This document shows, piece after piece, positions 46,425 to 57,793 of a stretch of 64,000 nucleotides of DNA. Position numbers and translations under genes: made by a program. The notes beneath the pieces were generated by a model. The model searched no databases and had not been told where the DNA came from. It saw only the letters and a program-made list of their open reading frames with translations. This stretch comes from Solanum dulcamara (taxonomy: Eukaryota > Streptophyta > Magnoliopsida > Solanales > Solanaceae), in the NCBI RefSeq assembly GCF_947179165.1, contig NC_077240.1, forward strand, positions 3,479,501 to 3,543,500. Direction: 5' to 3'. Positions within the stretch are counted from its first letter, which is position 1. Each line of letters starts with the position of its first letter.

Positions 46425-49400
46425 ATGGTGAGGACTAGAGCCACAATTACTGAGGGTGAGGCTGCACCTGCTGCTCAAGCCCCAGTACGCGGGCGAGGTA
46501 GAGGACGTGGTGGAGTCAGGGGACGAGGCCGAGCAAGGGGAGCGGCACCTGCTCGTGGACGAGCTAGAGAGCTATCACCTGAGCCCATGTATGAGCATGA
46601 GGATGACTTAGAGCAGAAGACTGAGGAGGAGAGGCCATCCCAGCCTCCTGTGGTTCCCGATAGTACTCCGATGCTTCAAGAGCTATTGGTTCGATTATTG
46701 GCTAGACTGGATGGTGCTCCTACCTCTGGTATTATTTCAGGTACTATAGGTTCTCCTATCACAGTTGGTGCTACACCGCCAGTTCAGGGGCCTAGTGTAG
46801 GATTTCAGACTCCTGGTTCATCTTCAATGCCTTCTATTGCACCTCCGAGATTTGCAGCTCCGCCAGTTTCTGCTAATGCTGCCATGTCGGTAGCTGAGCA
46901 GAAGAGTTTCGAGAGGTTCGTTCGATTGGCACCTCCAAGGTTTGATGGTAAAGCCGGAGAGAAAGCCTATGACTTTTTGACTGAGTGTCAAGATAGGTTG
47001 TTCAACCTAGGCATTTTAGAGGCACATGGAGTTGCTTACACTTCATATCAATTTGCGGGAGTGGCCAAAGAATGGTGGAGGTCAGTTCTTGCTCGTAGAC
47101 CTATTGGTTCTCCTATGATGAGTTGGGAACAGTTTACTGAGGTGTTCCTTGAGAGATTTGTGCCATATAGCCTTCGTGATCAGCGTAGGGATGAGTTTGA
47201 CAGACTGGAGCAGGGCTCCTTATCTGTATCTGAGTACGAAACTCGCTTCCATGAGTTATCTCGTTATGCTATGTCGAGTATTCCCACCGAATTCGAGCGG
47301 ATTCGCAAACTAGTGAAGGGATTCGCCGGTTATCTCCAGGAGGCTACAACCTCTCTTGTACTGTCTGGGGGTACGTTTCAGAGTATTATTGATCATGCCA
47401 GGATGATAGAGAGTATCCGACGTGCTAGACAGGGCGGGGCCAAGAGGTTCCGTCGGCAGGGTCAATTCAGCGATCATTCCTCCAAGGGTAGAGAATATTC
47501 GGGTTCAGGAACCCATGGTTATCAGGGCAGACCAGTCCAGGCAGCTATTCAGGGTTCTTCGAGCTCCGGAGGTTGTTTTGACAATTCTAGTTATTCCCCA
47601 CGGAGTTCAGGTCCTCGAGGTTGTTATGTGTGTGATGAGTTTGGGCATAAGGCCCAAGATTGCCCCAAACGTGCTCCTTCTAATGGACGGCCTGGGGCAC
47701 CAGTTGTTCATTCTATAGATGCTCCAACTATTCGAGGTTCTTCGCAGAATACTAGAGGTGGCACCCATGGTGCTAGGGGTAGAGTACGAGGTGGTGCTCG
47801 TGGTGGTTCGCAGGCTAAGGGTGACCGTCAGTTATGCTATGCTATACCGGGTAGATATGAGGCAGAAGCCTCTGATGCAGTTATTACAGGTATTGTTCCA
47901 GTTTGCCATCGTTCTGCTTCAGTATTATTTGACCCAGGGTCTACCTATTCTTATGTGTCGACTTATTTTGATGTGGGTATTGATTATGTGAGTGAGTCCC
48001 TTATTGTGCCTATTACTATTTCTACCCCAATAGGTGAATCTTTAGTAGTGGATCGGGTATACAAGGGATGTTTGGTGATATTTTCGGGTAGAGAGACCCG
48101 TGCAGACTTGATTTTATTAGACATGCTTGATTTTGATGTGATACTGGGTATGGACTGGTTATCTCCTTATCATGCTATATTAGATTGTTATGCAAAGACC
48201 GTGACCTTAGCTTATCCCGGTTTACCTAGCTTAGTATGGAAGGGTAATCCGAGTTCATACCCTAAGGGGGTGATATCTTATATTCGTGCTCGTCGCTTGA
48301 TGGATAAGGGTTGTTTGTCTTATTTGGCTCATGTACGTGATCTCACCACGGAGTCATCTCATATAGAGACTACGAGGGTGGTGAGAGAGTTTATGGATGT
48401 ATTTCCTACAGACTTGCCGGGAGTTCCTCCTGATCGTGATATCGATTTTGTGATTGATTTGGAGCATGACACTAAACCCATCTCTATTTCTCCTTATCGG
48501 ATGGCTCCGGCAGAATTGAAAGAGTTGAAAGAACAATTGGAAGATTTATTGAAGAAAGGGTTTATTAGACCTAGTGTATCACCGTGGGGTGCACCGATTT
48601 TATTTGTGAAGAAGAAAGATGGTACTATGAGGATGTGTATTGACTATCGACAGTTGAACAAAGTCACTATCAAGAACAAGTATCCTCTCCCTCGCATTGA
48701 TGATTTATTTAACCAGCTTCAAGGTGCATCGGTGTTCTCAAAGATTGATTTGAGGTCGGGTTACCATCAGTTGAGAGTTCGAGAATCTGACATCCCGAAG
48801 ACTGCATTCAGGACTCGTTATGGGCATTATGAGTTTGTGGTTATGTCCTTCGGGTTGACTAATGCCCCGGCTGCTTTTATGGAGTTGATGAACCGGGTAT
48901 TTCGACCTTATTTGGACTCGTTTGTGATTGTGTTTATTGATGACATCTTGGTTTATTCCAAGAATGCGGCGGATCATGTTAGGCACCTGAGGACAGTCCT
49001 TCAGAGATTGAGAGAGGAGAAGTTGTATGCAAAATTCTCCAAATGTGAGTTTTGGCTTGAGTCCGTGACATTCTTGGGTCATATAGTGACCAAGGATGGT
49101 ATTATGGTTGATCCAGCCAAAGTTGCAGCGGTTCGTGATTGGGTTAGGCCTACTTCGGTTACCGAGATTCGGAGTTTTATTGGGTTGGCAGGCTACTATC
49201 GTCGGTTTGTTCAAGGATTCTCTTCTATTGCAGCCCCATTGACTAGGCTAACTCAAAAGACCGTGGCATTTCAGTGGACTGATGAGTGTGAGGCGAGCTT
49301 TCAAAAGCTCAAGGAATTATTGACTTCAGCACCTATTCTAGCCTTACCCGAGGAGGGCGTGGCATTTATTGTGTTTTGTGATGCTTCGGGAGTCGGCTTG

Positions 49401-51332
49401 GGTGGTGTATTGATGCAAAAAGGTAGAGTTATAGCTTATGCTTCTCGACAGTTGAAGGTACATGAGAAGAACTATCCTACCCACGACTTAGAGTTAGCAG
49501 CAGTGGTGTTTGTTCTGAAGTTGTGGAGGCATTATCTCTATGGAGTGCATTGCGAGGTCTATACTGACCACCGTAGCCTTAAGTATATCTTTTCTCAGCC
49601 GAATCTGAACATGCGGCAGCGTAGGTGGTTAGAGTTATTGAAAGACTATGACATTACCATACTTTATCATCCGGGCAAAGCTAATGTGGTAGCGGATGCC
49701 CTGAGTCGCAAAGCATCTAGCATGGGTAGTTTGGCCTTTCTTAAGGCTGTGGAGAGGCCTTTGGCGTTGGAGGTTCAGTCATTGGCTAGACAGTTGGTCC
49801 GACTGGATATTTCTACACATCATGGTATTTTGGCATTTGTGGAGGCTAGGTCTACTTTGATGGACCAGATTCGTACACACCAGTTTGAAGATGAAAAGTT
49901 GAGGGCCATTCGAGACAAAGTGTTGAGTGGTGAAGCAAAATCAGCCTCTCTTGATCAGGAAGGAGTTTTGAGGATTAATGGTCGCATTTGTGTGCCCAAG
50001 GTTAGTGAATGGGTACGTATGATATTAGAGGAGGCTCATTGTTCCAAGTATTCGATTCACCCGGGAGTGGCAAAGATGTTTCATGACTTGAAACAACATT
50101 ATTGGTGGTGTGGCATGAAGAGAGACATTATTGATTTTGTGGCTAAGTGTCTAAATTGCCAACAAGTGAAGTATGAGCATCAGAAACCGGGTGGTCCTAT
50201 GCAAAGGATGCCCATTCCTGAGTGGAAATGGGAGCGTATCACTATGGACTTCGTGTCTGGATTACCCATGGCATTGGGTAAGTATGACTCTGTCTGGGTG
50301 ATTGTGGATCGATTGACCAAATCAGCCCATTTCCTTCCGGTGAAGACTAGCTACAATGCGGATCAGTTAGCTAGGATCTATCTTCGTGAGATTGTTAGGC
50401 TGCATGGGGTGCCTATCTCTATTGTATCGGATCGGGGTTCAGTGTTCACCTCTCACTTTTGGAAGGCATTACAGCGTGGTTTGGGTACGCGACTAGAGAT
50501 GAGTTCAGCATTTCATCCCCAAACCGATGGTCAGTCTGAACGGACTATTCAGGTGTTGGAGGATATGCTTAGGGCCTGTGTGATTGATTTTGGTGCCCGA
50601 TGGGACCAACACTTGCCCTTAGCAGAGTTTGCCTATAATAACAGTTATCACTCCAGCATTCAAATGGCACCATTTGAGGCATTGTATGGTCGTAGGTGTC
50701 GATCACCCATTGGATGGTTTGATTCTGTTGCGGTTGATGCATTGGATACTGACTTACTTAGGGATGCTGTGGAGCGGGTACGTTTGATTCAGGGTCGACT
50801 ATTGACAGCTCAGAGTCGTCAGAAGAGTTATGCTGATAGGAGGGTTCGTCCCTTAGAGTTCATGGTGGGTGATTGCGTGTGGCTTAAAATATCGCCCATG
50901 AAGGGTGTGATGAGGTTCGGAAAGAAGGGCAAGCTTAGCCCAAGGTTTGTTGGCCCGTTTGAAATCCTGAGGAGAGTAGGTGGAGTGGCGTATAAGTTGG
51001 CCTTACCCCCTAAATTGTCAGCTGTCCATCCGGTGTTTCATGTTTCCATGCTTCGCAAGTACATATCGGATGAGTCTCATGTGATTTCTTATGATGCGGT
51101 AGAGTTGAGTCCGGATTTGACTTATGAGGAGGAGCCGACAGTTATTCTAGATAGGCGGCTTCGTAGACTCAGGACCAAGGAGGTCGCTTCGGTCAAGGTG
51201 CAGTGGCAGCATCGGCCTGCTGAGGAGGCGACTTGGGAGTTAGAGTCTGATATGCAGGCTCGATACCCTCAGCTTTTTGAGACCCCAGGTACTTTATTTT
51301 ATCTTATGTTCGAGGACGAACATTCTTTTTAG
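46425..51332 (+). CDS. Intact gypsy Gag-Pol polyprotein
   Basis: A single 1635-residue frame, no stop or frameshift. Basic Arg/Gly-rich N-terminus ([13 protein letters not shown]); Gag core near residues 160-330 ([20 protein letters not shown]); CCHC knuckle [14 protein letters not shown] near 400; aspartic protease with catalytic D503 in [11 protein letters not shown] from about 690 with the catalytic FIDDILVYS near 836-844; RNase H from about 983 ([13 protein letters not shown]); integrase HHCC finger near 1205-1245, core Asp in MDFVSGLP (~1275) and SDRGSVF (~1336), and Glu in DGQSERTIQ (~1371); C-terminal chromodomain-like region about 1567-1620 ([32 protein letters not shown]). All key catalytic residues that I can see are present. 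Coding and transcription potential are therefore intact; activity is not shown by sequence alone. Confidence 0.97.
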   Translation: MVRTRATITEGEAAPAAQAPVRGRGRGRGGVRGRGRARGAAPARGRARELSPEPMYEHEDDLEQKTEEERPSQPPVVPDSTPMLQELLVRLLARLDGAPTSGIISGTIGSPITVGATPPVQGPSVGFQTPGSSSMPSIAPPRFAAPPVSANAAMSVAEQKSFERFVRLAPPRFDGKAGEKAYDFLTECQDRLFNLGILEAHGVAYTSYQFAGVAKEWWRSVLARRPIGSPMMSWEQFTEVFLERFVPYSLRDQRRDEFDRLEQGSLSVSEYETRFHELSRYAMSSIPTEFERIRKLVKGFAGYLQEATTSLVLSGGTFQSIIDHARMIESIRRARQGGAKRFRRQGQFSDHSSKGREYSGSGTHGYQGRPVQAAIQGSSSSGGCFDNSSYSPRSSGPRGCYVCDEFGHKAQDCPKRAPSNGRPGAPVVHSIDAPTIRGSSQNTRGGTHGARGRVRGGARGGSQAKGDRQLCYAIPGRYEAEASDAVITGIVPVCHRSASVLFDPGSTYSYVSTYFDVGIDYVSESLIVPITISTPIGESLVVDRVYKGCLVIFSGRETRADLILLDMLDFDVILGMDWLSPYHAILDCYAKTVTLAYPGLPSLVWKGNPSSYPKGVISYIRARRLMDKGCLSYLAHVRDLTTESSHIETTRVVREFMDVFPTDLPGVPPDRDIDFVIDLEHDTKPISISPYRMAPAELKELKEQLEDLLKKGFIRPSVSPWGAPILFVKKKDGTMRMCIDYRQLNKVTIKNKYPLPRIDDLFNQLQGASVFSKIDLRSGYHQLRVRESDIPKTAFRTRYGHYEFVVMSFGLTNAPAAFMELMNRVFRPYLDSFVIVFIDDILVYSKNAADHVRHLRTVLQRLREEKLYAKFSKCEFWLESVTFLGHIVTKDGIMVDPAKVAAVRDWVRPTSVTEIRSFIGLAGYYRRFVQGFSSIAAPLTRLTQKTVAFQWTDECEASFQKLKELLTSAPILALPEEGVAFIVFCDASGVGLGGVLMQKGRVIAYASRQLKVHEKNYPTHDLELAAVVFVLKLWRHYLYGVHCEVYTDHRSLKYIFSQPNLNMRQRRWLELLKDYDITILYHPGKANVVADALSRKASSMGSLAFLKAVERPLALEVQSLARQLVRLDISTHHGILAFVEARSTLMDQIRTHQFEDEKLRAIRDKVLSGEAKSASLDQEGVLRINGRICVPKVSEWVRMILEEAHCSKYSIHPGVAKMFHDLKQHYWWCGMKRDIIDFVAKCLNCQQVKYEHQKPGGPMQRMPIPEWKWERITMDFVSGLPMALGKYDSVWVIVDRLTKSAHFLPVKTSYNADQLARIYLREIVRLHGVPISIVSDRGSVFTSHFWKALQRGLGTRLEMSSAFHPQTDGQSERTIQVLEDMLRACVIDFGARWDQHLPLAEFAYNNSYHSSIQMAPFEALYGRRCRSPIGWFDSVAVDALDTDLLRDAVERVRLIQGRLLTAQSRQKSYADRRVRPLEFMVGDCVWLKISPMKGVMRFGKKGKLSPRFVGPFEILRRVGGVAYKLALPPKLSAVHPVFHVSMLRKYISDESHVISYDAVELSPDLTYEEEPTVILDRRLRRLRTKEVASVKVQWQHRPAEEATWELESDMQARYPQLFETPGTLFYLMFEDEHSF

Positions 51333-51342
51333 TGGTGGATAT

Positions 51343-53412
51343 TGTAATGACCTTGAGGGTGATTTTCGTAAATTTGTACAAAACACGCGTGAACAGTAAC
51401 ACGCGTGAACAGTAACTTTTTGGGCAGAAAATGCCCCTTTCTTCTCATTTCAATATTTTTCAACATTTGTTTGAGTTCTTGAACTCCTTGAGGTGATTTG
51501 AGAAGAGATTTTCGAGGCAAAGTGTTGGGTAAGTGATTTTTGACCTAAAACCTTCCTTTTTCATTAAGTTTTTGACGATTTTAACTCTTAAATTTTAGTT
51601 TCAAACCCCAAAAATCCTTGTTTCTTCCCTAATCCGAATTTAAGGAAAATTGTGATTTCCAACTCGTTTTGAGCTCTATTTTTATGGGTTTTTCAACCAT
51701 GAGTTCCTTATTACCAATAGAATGGGATTGTTCAATAAATTTACAGATTTGACCCTTTTCGAAAATAGTTAATTTTTGGACCATTTTACCCCCGGTTCCG
51801 AAACCTATCAATATGGGTGTCATTGGACTCCTTGTGACGTGTATGTTTCATTGTTGATAGTGGGTTGTCATTCCGAGCGCTGAATTCGAGAGTTACTTGT
51901 CCGGTGGAGGTATTCGAGTGCGGTTTCGGCAATTGAGGTAGGTTTGGCTATCTTTCTTTGAGATTGAGATGGGGTAATTAATCATTCATATGTTATAGAC
52001 TTTGGGATGGGGTTGTAGTATGAGTTGAGAATGTTATATATATTATGATGTCCGTGTGGAGGCTTATTTATTAATGTGTTGCCGTGACGGGGTTTATTTG
52101 TATTACATAGCCCGTGTGGGGGCCTTATTTGTTATCTTATTTGCTTTGAGAGCATGTGAATTATGATTTGCCTAAGAGAGAGGCTTGAGTATATTATTTG
52201 ACTTGTGATGCCGCCTGAGAGATTGAGTTGGGGGTTTTGAGCATACTTGAGTATTGAAATATTGTTGAGAAAGGGGTGAATATTTAAATGAAAGTGTGTT
52301 CTTCCCGTTACTATTTATTGAGGGTGAATATCATGTGTAGGTTAAGTTTTGAGAACTTTGAACATTATACCACATGTGAGTTGATTATTACTTCCATGCA
52401 TATGTGTTTTGATGCATTCATCCTCATTCATCACATCATGAAACATGGGAAGTTGAGAAATATGGAAATTCTTTTTGAGAAAGAAAATGAAACACCTTTA
52501 AACCTTTGTATCTTGAGTCCCTGACCGAGGCAGTTTTCCGGTAGGGTAGTGGATGCATTGTGATCCCAACCTTTGTATCTTGAGTCCCTGACCGAGGTAG
52601 TTTTCCGGCAGGGTAATGGATGCATTGTGATCCCTTGACCACGAGGAGGTGGCAAGGATAATGAGATATTGTGATTGAGGTATATGGTCTGCGAGACCCC
52701 CATGGGTCCTGCTTGGTAGCACAGCTCGGCAGGTGTATACGACAGGCTGTGCGACAGTCTTGATTCCACCGTACCACCACATCATTGCATCATCATATTG
52801 CATTGCATTGCATTGACATTTGTGCTGCTTGAATTATTTGATTAATTGTGATTATGAGTTGTTATTATACTTTATTCGTGCCACTATATATATAAACTGG
52901 CGGCACCGATGCCGAAGTGGGACTTTTCTATATGCAGGTGAAAGCGTTCCTTAGTTTATTTCATAGGTTTGATTAATTCCTTATACTCAGTCAGCTAAAA
53001 CCTACTGAGTACATGTGAATTGTACTCACCCCTACTTCTGTGTCCCTTTTTGATGCAGATACTAGTCGGGGTACCCCACGTGGCAGTTAATATTCTAGCG
53101 GATTGTGTAATTCTCAGATTAGTGGTGAGGTCCCAGAATTCGGATCGTCACTAGTCTATCTTTATTTTTCAGTCTTTTGTATCATTCAGAGACTTATGTT
53201 GTATCTTCAGATTCGAACCTTGTATTAGATGCTCTTTATACTTATGACACCAGGTTTTGGGATAATTTCTTCATTGTTTTTTTTTCTTTTTATTTAAATC
53301 GTGGAATTACTTTCCTCTTTGGAAGTCTTGTATGAATTTTATTTTTAGGGTTACACATCAGATTGGGTTTTGAGATGTGTGCCATCATGACCTCAATTTT
53401 TGGGTCGTGACA
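51343..53412 (+). repeat. Gypsy 3' LTR
   Basis: Near-identical to the 5' LTR; visible differences are T/C at the GTGTTG(C/T)CG site (52082), C/T near 52969, C/T near 53307 and one fewer T near 53277-53286. It is followed by the target duplication GTTAT. Confidence 0.97.
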
Positions 53413-53924
53413 GTTATGTATCTGATACATCAACTTTAGTTGTATAATATTTAATGTATATCAGCTATTTATGGTTAATATCTTAATGTAAGGTATGATT
53501 GGTTCTTTAATTAAATTATTGATCTAATTAATGAGATTAATTTGTTAAAAAAAATAACTTTTATATTCATGAAGATTCAAGCCAAAAAACAGAGCATCGT
53601 CTCGAATGGAAAAAATAGAGCATCAATTCAAATCGAAGTCGTTTTCAATTATTTTTTCAGTTTTGCTGATACATAAGTTATGTATCTGATACATCAACTT
53701 TAGCTGTAGAGTAGTTAATGCACATCATCTATTTATGGATAGTAGATTGAGATAAGGTATGATTGACTCTTTAAATCAATTACTGATCTAATTAATGGGA
53801 TTAATTGGTTAAAGAAGGCGACAGTTATGTACATGAAGTTTTAAGCCAAAAAAACAGAGCATCGACTCCAAGGAAAACAACAGAGCATCAATTCAAAACA
53901 AAATTCGTGTTTCATCAATTAATC

Positions 53925-54638
53925 GATGATTCAAAATCATCAAGAAAATTAGCCCTATATGCCGTGCCGAATCTCAATGGGTGGGACGGAATCTTCTTGA
54001 TGACGTATTTCATTCCCTGCATTGACATAAAAAATGGTTAAATACAACTTGAATTTTATACATAAATACGATGTATCATATGCATTAAAATATTTGATAC
54101 ATGAGATTCTGATACATACAGAAGATGTATCAGAAGCAATAACGCTTTATAAATTATAATCTGATACATAAATATAGATGTATCAGAATAATTAAAACTT
54201 GATACAATAGAAACTGACACTTAAACACGATGTATCAGAAGTAGTAAATCTCCAAAAAATAGCATTTAAAAAACATACTATATATCAGAAGAGTTAGCGC
54301 TTGATACATGATAAGTTGATACATAAACGATATGTATCAGAATCAAAAAAACTTCATAAAAACTTCATTAAAAAAAACCTTAATTGAACCCATACCTTTG
54401 GGAGATTAGAGCGTGTTGTAACCCATTCAATCTTGTTGTCTAGTTCTTTGGGTGCATGTTTAACTGGAGTCTTCGACTTCAATTTCTCACGTAGCTTATC
54501 CATTACTGCTAGATCGTTACGATGTTTGGATGTAACCTCGTCGTAACCTTCCCAAGATGAATCAGAATCAGGTGAAATAAGAATTTGTTGATTTTTATTC
54601 GACTGTTTGAGACCATGAACGAATTTCATATGTATCAT
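53925..54638 (-). pseudogene. DUF1985-like gene remnant in MULE 2
   Basis: Two parts on the minus strand. The first (54638-54354) is an open frame with SKHRNDLAVMDKLREKLKSK, homologous to the one at 19604-19418 in MULE 1. The second (about 54021-53925) reads GMKYVIKKIPSHPLRFGTAY followed by RANFLDDFESSIN, which matches the start of DUF1985-type proteins as I remember them. The rest of the domain and any protease part are missing. The intervening DNA is TGATACAT-rich intron-like sequence. Because the splice structure is shared between both elements, the gene fragment was in their common ancestor. Confidence 0.6.
54060..54350. repeat. TGATACAT/ATGTATCA-rich block in MULE 2
   Basis: At least ten copies of the 8-mer or its reverse complement occur in 290 bp, less regular than the array at 17923-18360. 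It corresponds in position to that array. Confidence 0.75.
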
Positions 54639-54885
54639 TGAAGATATGAGTTACAAAAACAGAAAGATTTACAGAAGAAAGCAAATGATATCAATTTTAG
54701 AAGATTTTTCAAAGATTTACAGAAGAAATCAAATGATACAAATTTTAGGAGAAATCAGATTGAATGAGGATGAATTGAGATTCCATATAAGGAAAAATTA
54801 AAATATACCTTAGTTAGAACCTTGAAATTGAGTAACAGATGTAATCATAAATTCAAAATCTCAAAAACTGATGAAGAGGAGCGAA

Positions 54886-54950
54886 TTACAACAACAACAA
54901 CAACAACAACAACCCAGTGAAATTCCACATCGTGGGGTCTGGGGAGAGGA
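54886..54950. repeat. SINE-like fragment with (CAA)n tract
   Basis: A (CAA)n run of eight units followed by CCCAGTGAAATTCCACATCG and GGGGTCTGGGGAGAGG, the same phrase as at 33294 and 7679, inserted near the right end of MULE 2. Confidence 0.6.
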
Positions 54951-55216
54951 GGGGCGAGGATTTAGGGAGGAAGAGTGATGTATCAGTGAAGGAGAGAGAG
55001 TTAAAGGAAAAAAAGAAATTTTGGATTTTTTTTGATATAATAGGGAATATAAGTAATATGGTATTAAAATATGTGTAAAAGGGTAATTTTTCCATTATTA
55101 TTATAGTTTTTGTTTTACACTAAGTTAGGCAAAATAAATTAATTGTAATGAACCATCAAAGCTTATAGTCCATTTATTGATAATAATATTTTTTTTCATA
55201 AATAAATGTGAGTTTA

Positions 55217-56038
55217 AGGGTGTGTTCGGTAGAAGAAAAATATTTTATTTTTATATTTAATTGGTCAAAAAAAATTGACAACATTTTTCCTTTTAGAAAA
55301 ATAAATTTCTTCAAAATGAGAAAAATAGTTTCCCTACTGAAAGTAGAAAAACACGTTTCTCATGAAGTGACATTCTACATTAATTGTGTGTCCTCCTAAC
55401 CCAACTCTCCGGGCTCCAACACACATCATTTTCGCCTTCACACTCATAGCCTCCATCCCCATTATCCCACTGCCCCACATCTAGGGGTGGCAAAATCAAA
55501 CTCAACCCAACCCATTTAAGATTGGGTTGGTTATTGACCGCCCATTCATTAGCTCAATCCATTAAAAATTGAGTTGATATGTAATTCGAATTAGCTCATG
55601 AGAAATCTTGTTGAAATATTTTTATTTTTTCAATTTGATATGTTAATTATAGCCATGATAAAGAAAAAATTAATTTTATTAGGTATTAAAATAGTTTAAA
55701 AGAACAAATAAAATAATTAAGCTTGGTAAAAATTGAATTGAGTTGAATTTTGATCCGTTATATAATCTATTACCTAATTCATTTTGATCCAATCCGTTTT
55801 GATCCAAACTAATTTGGATTGGATTAAGTCTTGATCCAATTGTTATGTTAATCTATTATGATTGATCCAAACTTGATTCAACCTGATCAATTGTCACCCC
55901 TACCCACACCCATACTCTCACCTTACATTGTATTTATCTAAATTACATATAAATATTTTTTAAAATACTTATATATCGAATTCATAAAAATAAATAAATA
56001 AATAACTCACTTATTTTCCTTCCTAGTGAACACACCTT
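55217..56038. mobile_element. Probable hAT-type MITE, host of a second nested element
   Basis: Left end AAGGGTGTGTTCGGTAGAAG and right end (read backwards) AAGGTGTGTTCACTAGGAAG are imperfect inverted repeats of about 25 bp. No perfect 8-bp flank duplication is seen (TGAGTTTA before, GAGTCATC after), so the class is tentative. Another element (55482-55903) sits inside. Confidence 0.55.
55474..55911. mobile_element. hAT-type MITE nested inside another MITE
   Basis: Body 55482-55903 starts TAGGGGTGGCAAA and ends TTGTCACCCCTA, typical of plant hAT non-autonomous elements. An 8-bp flank pair CCCACATC (55474-55481) and CCCACACC (55904-55911) agrees at seven positions, as expected for hAT. The body is rich in AACC/TTGGATTGG phrases. 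No coding capacity. Confidence 0.8.
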
Positions 56039-56040
56039 GA

Positions 56041-57380
56041 GTCATCATGACAGCATCAATTCTCAATGAAATAGATTTTTAAAGAAAAGTAAATCTTAAC
56101 AAAATGTGTACTTTTTACATCTCATTATTTAAGTAAAAGATTCGTCACGTTATTTGTATAATTTAATTAGATATCCAAAAGTTAATTTAATTAATATAAT
56201 ATACCTCATTCACATTGCTACAATTGGGTTCTGATTGCCAAGTGCCTCCGTACCAAACTCATGTCCACGATAAGTGACCTTTTGTGAGACAAAGATAAAG
56301 AGTATAATTAACAAATCGTTGAAATTTAATGCTTTAAAAAATATTTGAAAATTACTATAGTTAATAATAAAGTTAAATTAAAAAATTAAATGATAAATTA
56401 TCTCTTAATTTTTTAAATTGAACAAATAAAAGTAACATCAATTTTAAATATACTAAACAACTTAAAATAGACGAAGAAAATATTATATTATGAAAAAATT
56501 ATCTAAATACATAATTTATTTTTATTATATTCTCAAATTGATTTCTATTTTTATTATATTCCCAAACTTGGATGTACTAGAATTAAAGTAATGAGTAGAT
56601 ACCACTTATATTTCCCCTCGTGCCTCGTGGAAATATTTCTCTCTTTATTATAAAGTCAGCACATGTTAAATATGCTTCGGATGCTTAATATATGGCACGG
56701 GTTTTTTCAGTCGACATATAAACTGGACCTTTTTAAAATCATGTTGCCAAATATAGTGGGCCCGGTGCAATCAAAATCACCAGGTGATTTCATCCCACCC
56801 CACAATTCGAATAGTTTGGTGGGTTTACTTTTGTTTTTACCAATACACTGCTGTACTCCCTTTAATTTTACAAATAATAAAAAGCCCAAAGGGCACAGTT
56901 AACTTTAAAAAAAAAAAAGAATAGTTTGGTGGGTTATGTAAAAATAATATAAAATAAAGTGTATTAATAATATTTATATTAAATTATTTTTTATACATTA
57001 TTTGATTTAATGTATTATAAATAATATATATAACATAAAAATTATTTATAAAAATATCTTCCACGATTATAGTGGAAAAAATACAAAAAAGTTTTGATGG
57101 ACAATTGAGTGTTTAATCATGCTAATGCATGCATTAAGATTCTTTGTATTACTAATATAATGAATTTTTATGTATTAGTAACACACACCTCAATATACAA
57201 TAGTGTGCATAAATATAGATTGAAAAAGTATATCAAACTAGATACTACTAATGCACAAAGTTAATGCATGGATTATTTTTTCTAATTCAGTCTACCAAAC
57301 AACTTCATGTATATTTTCAGTTTTTCATCTTTCAATATTTGATAAAGCGGATTTAAAATTTAAATTTAATGAGGTTGATA
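56041..57380. other. AT-rich intergenic DNA, nothing recognised
   Basis: Only short low-complexity open frames, including 56663-56902 and its minus-strand shadow. No gene, RNA or bounded element could be supported. Confidence 0.45.
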
Positions 57381-57625
57381 TTGAACAAACTCATTAATAC
57401 TTTTGAGGGGCTCGTAGTTTAACATCTGTCAAAAAATTAGATTTTTTTTAGTTGTTATATACTCTAAAATTGAAGGGGAGCATTGGAGTAACTGGTAAAG
57501 TTGAACAAACTCATTAATACTTTTGAGGGGCTCGTAGTTTAACATCTGTCAAAAAAATTAGATTTTTTTTTTAGTTGTTATATACTCTAAAATTAAGGGG
57601 AGCCTTGGAGTAACTGGTAAAGTTG
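57381..57625. repeat. 120-bp tandem duplication including the first bases of a SINE
   Basis: A unit beginning TTGAACAAACTCATTAATAC at 57381 is repeated from 57501 (period 120 bp). Each unit runs through GGGGCTCGTAGTTTAACATC and TTGTTATATACTCTAAAATT and ends with the head of a SINE, GGTAAAGTTG. Only the second unit continues into a full SINE. Confidence 0.9.
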
Positions 57626-57793
57626 CTGCCATGTGACCAGGTCACGGGTTCAAGCCTTGGAAACAGCCTCTGGCAGAAATGCAAGGTAAGGCTGCGTACA
57701 ATAGACCCTTGTGGTCAGGTCCTTCCCCGGACCCTGCGCATAGCGGGAGCCTTAGTGCACCGGGTTGCCCCTTTTTGTTATATACTCTAAAAT
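57575..57793 (+). mobile_element. TS-type tRNA-derived SINE
   Basis: Body 57594-57774 (181 bp). It contains a tRNA-like head with TAACTGGTAAAG (A-box region) and B box GGTTCAAGCC (57648-57657), then the diagnostic CAGCCTCTGGCAGAAATGC, GGCTGCGTACAATAGACCC and CGCATAGCGGGAGCCTTAGT. A 19-bp target duplication TTGTTATATACTCTAAAAT flanks it (57575-57593, 57775-57793). This family is well known in Solanaceae, which helps to place the organism. Confidence 0.92.

Larger units (their letters stand above)
44148..53412 (+). mobile_element. Ty3/gypsy LTR retrotransposon, intact and very young
   Basis: Complete element of 9265 bp. LTRs are 44148-46218 (2071 bp) and 51343-53412 (2070 bp), both TGTAATGACC..GTGACA. 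Target duplication is GTTAT (44143-44147 and 53413-53417). The primer-binding site TGGTATCAGAGC (46221-46232, two bases after the LTR) fits initiator Met tRNA. A purine-rich stretch (AGTGGTGGATAT, 51331-51342) precedes the 3' LTR. By eye the LTRs differ by about three substitutions and one base in a T run. A single frame (46425-51332) encodes Gag-Pol with no interruption. The domain order protease-RT-RNase H-integrase and a chromodomain-like C-terminus suggest a Tekay/Del-type chromovirus. Confidence 0.97.
43895..53935. repeat. Three ~255-bp tandem repeats in MULE 2, first and second parted by gypsy
   Basis: Each unit starts TACATAAGTTATGTATCTGATA or a variant, runs through CTATTTATGG, ATAAGGTATGATT and ACTGATCTAATTAATGAGAT, and closes with AAACAGAGCAT. 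The units are 43895-44147, 53413-53672 and 53673-53930; the gypsy element occupies 44148-53412, exactly at the unit 1/2 junction. The third unit's TAAGTTATGTATCTG is an uninterrupted version of the insertion site. Confidence 0.8.
43792..55099. mobile_element. Second MULE, split by a Ty3/gypsy insertion
   Basis: The left end (43799, GCAAACTTTACCTAAATCCC) and right end (GTAAAAGGGTAATTTTTCC, about 55092) match the termini of the MULE at 16426-19944. CATTATT flanks both sides (43792-43798 and 55093-55099), as a 7-of-9 worn target duplication. Without the 9.27-kb gypsy insert the element is about 2.0 kb. It contains three ~255-bp tandem repeats at its left, a DUF1985-like gene remnant on the minus strand (53925-54638), and a TGATACAT-rich block (54060-54350). 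It has no transposase, so it is non-autonomous and relied on a relative. Confidence 0.8.

Noticed and set aside
44148..53412. Envelope gene or endogenous pararetrovirus
   Set aside because: No env-like frame follows pol (the stop is 10 bp before the 3' LTR), and the domain order with integrase and LTRs is that of a gypsy retrotransposon.
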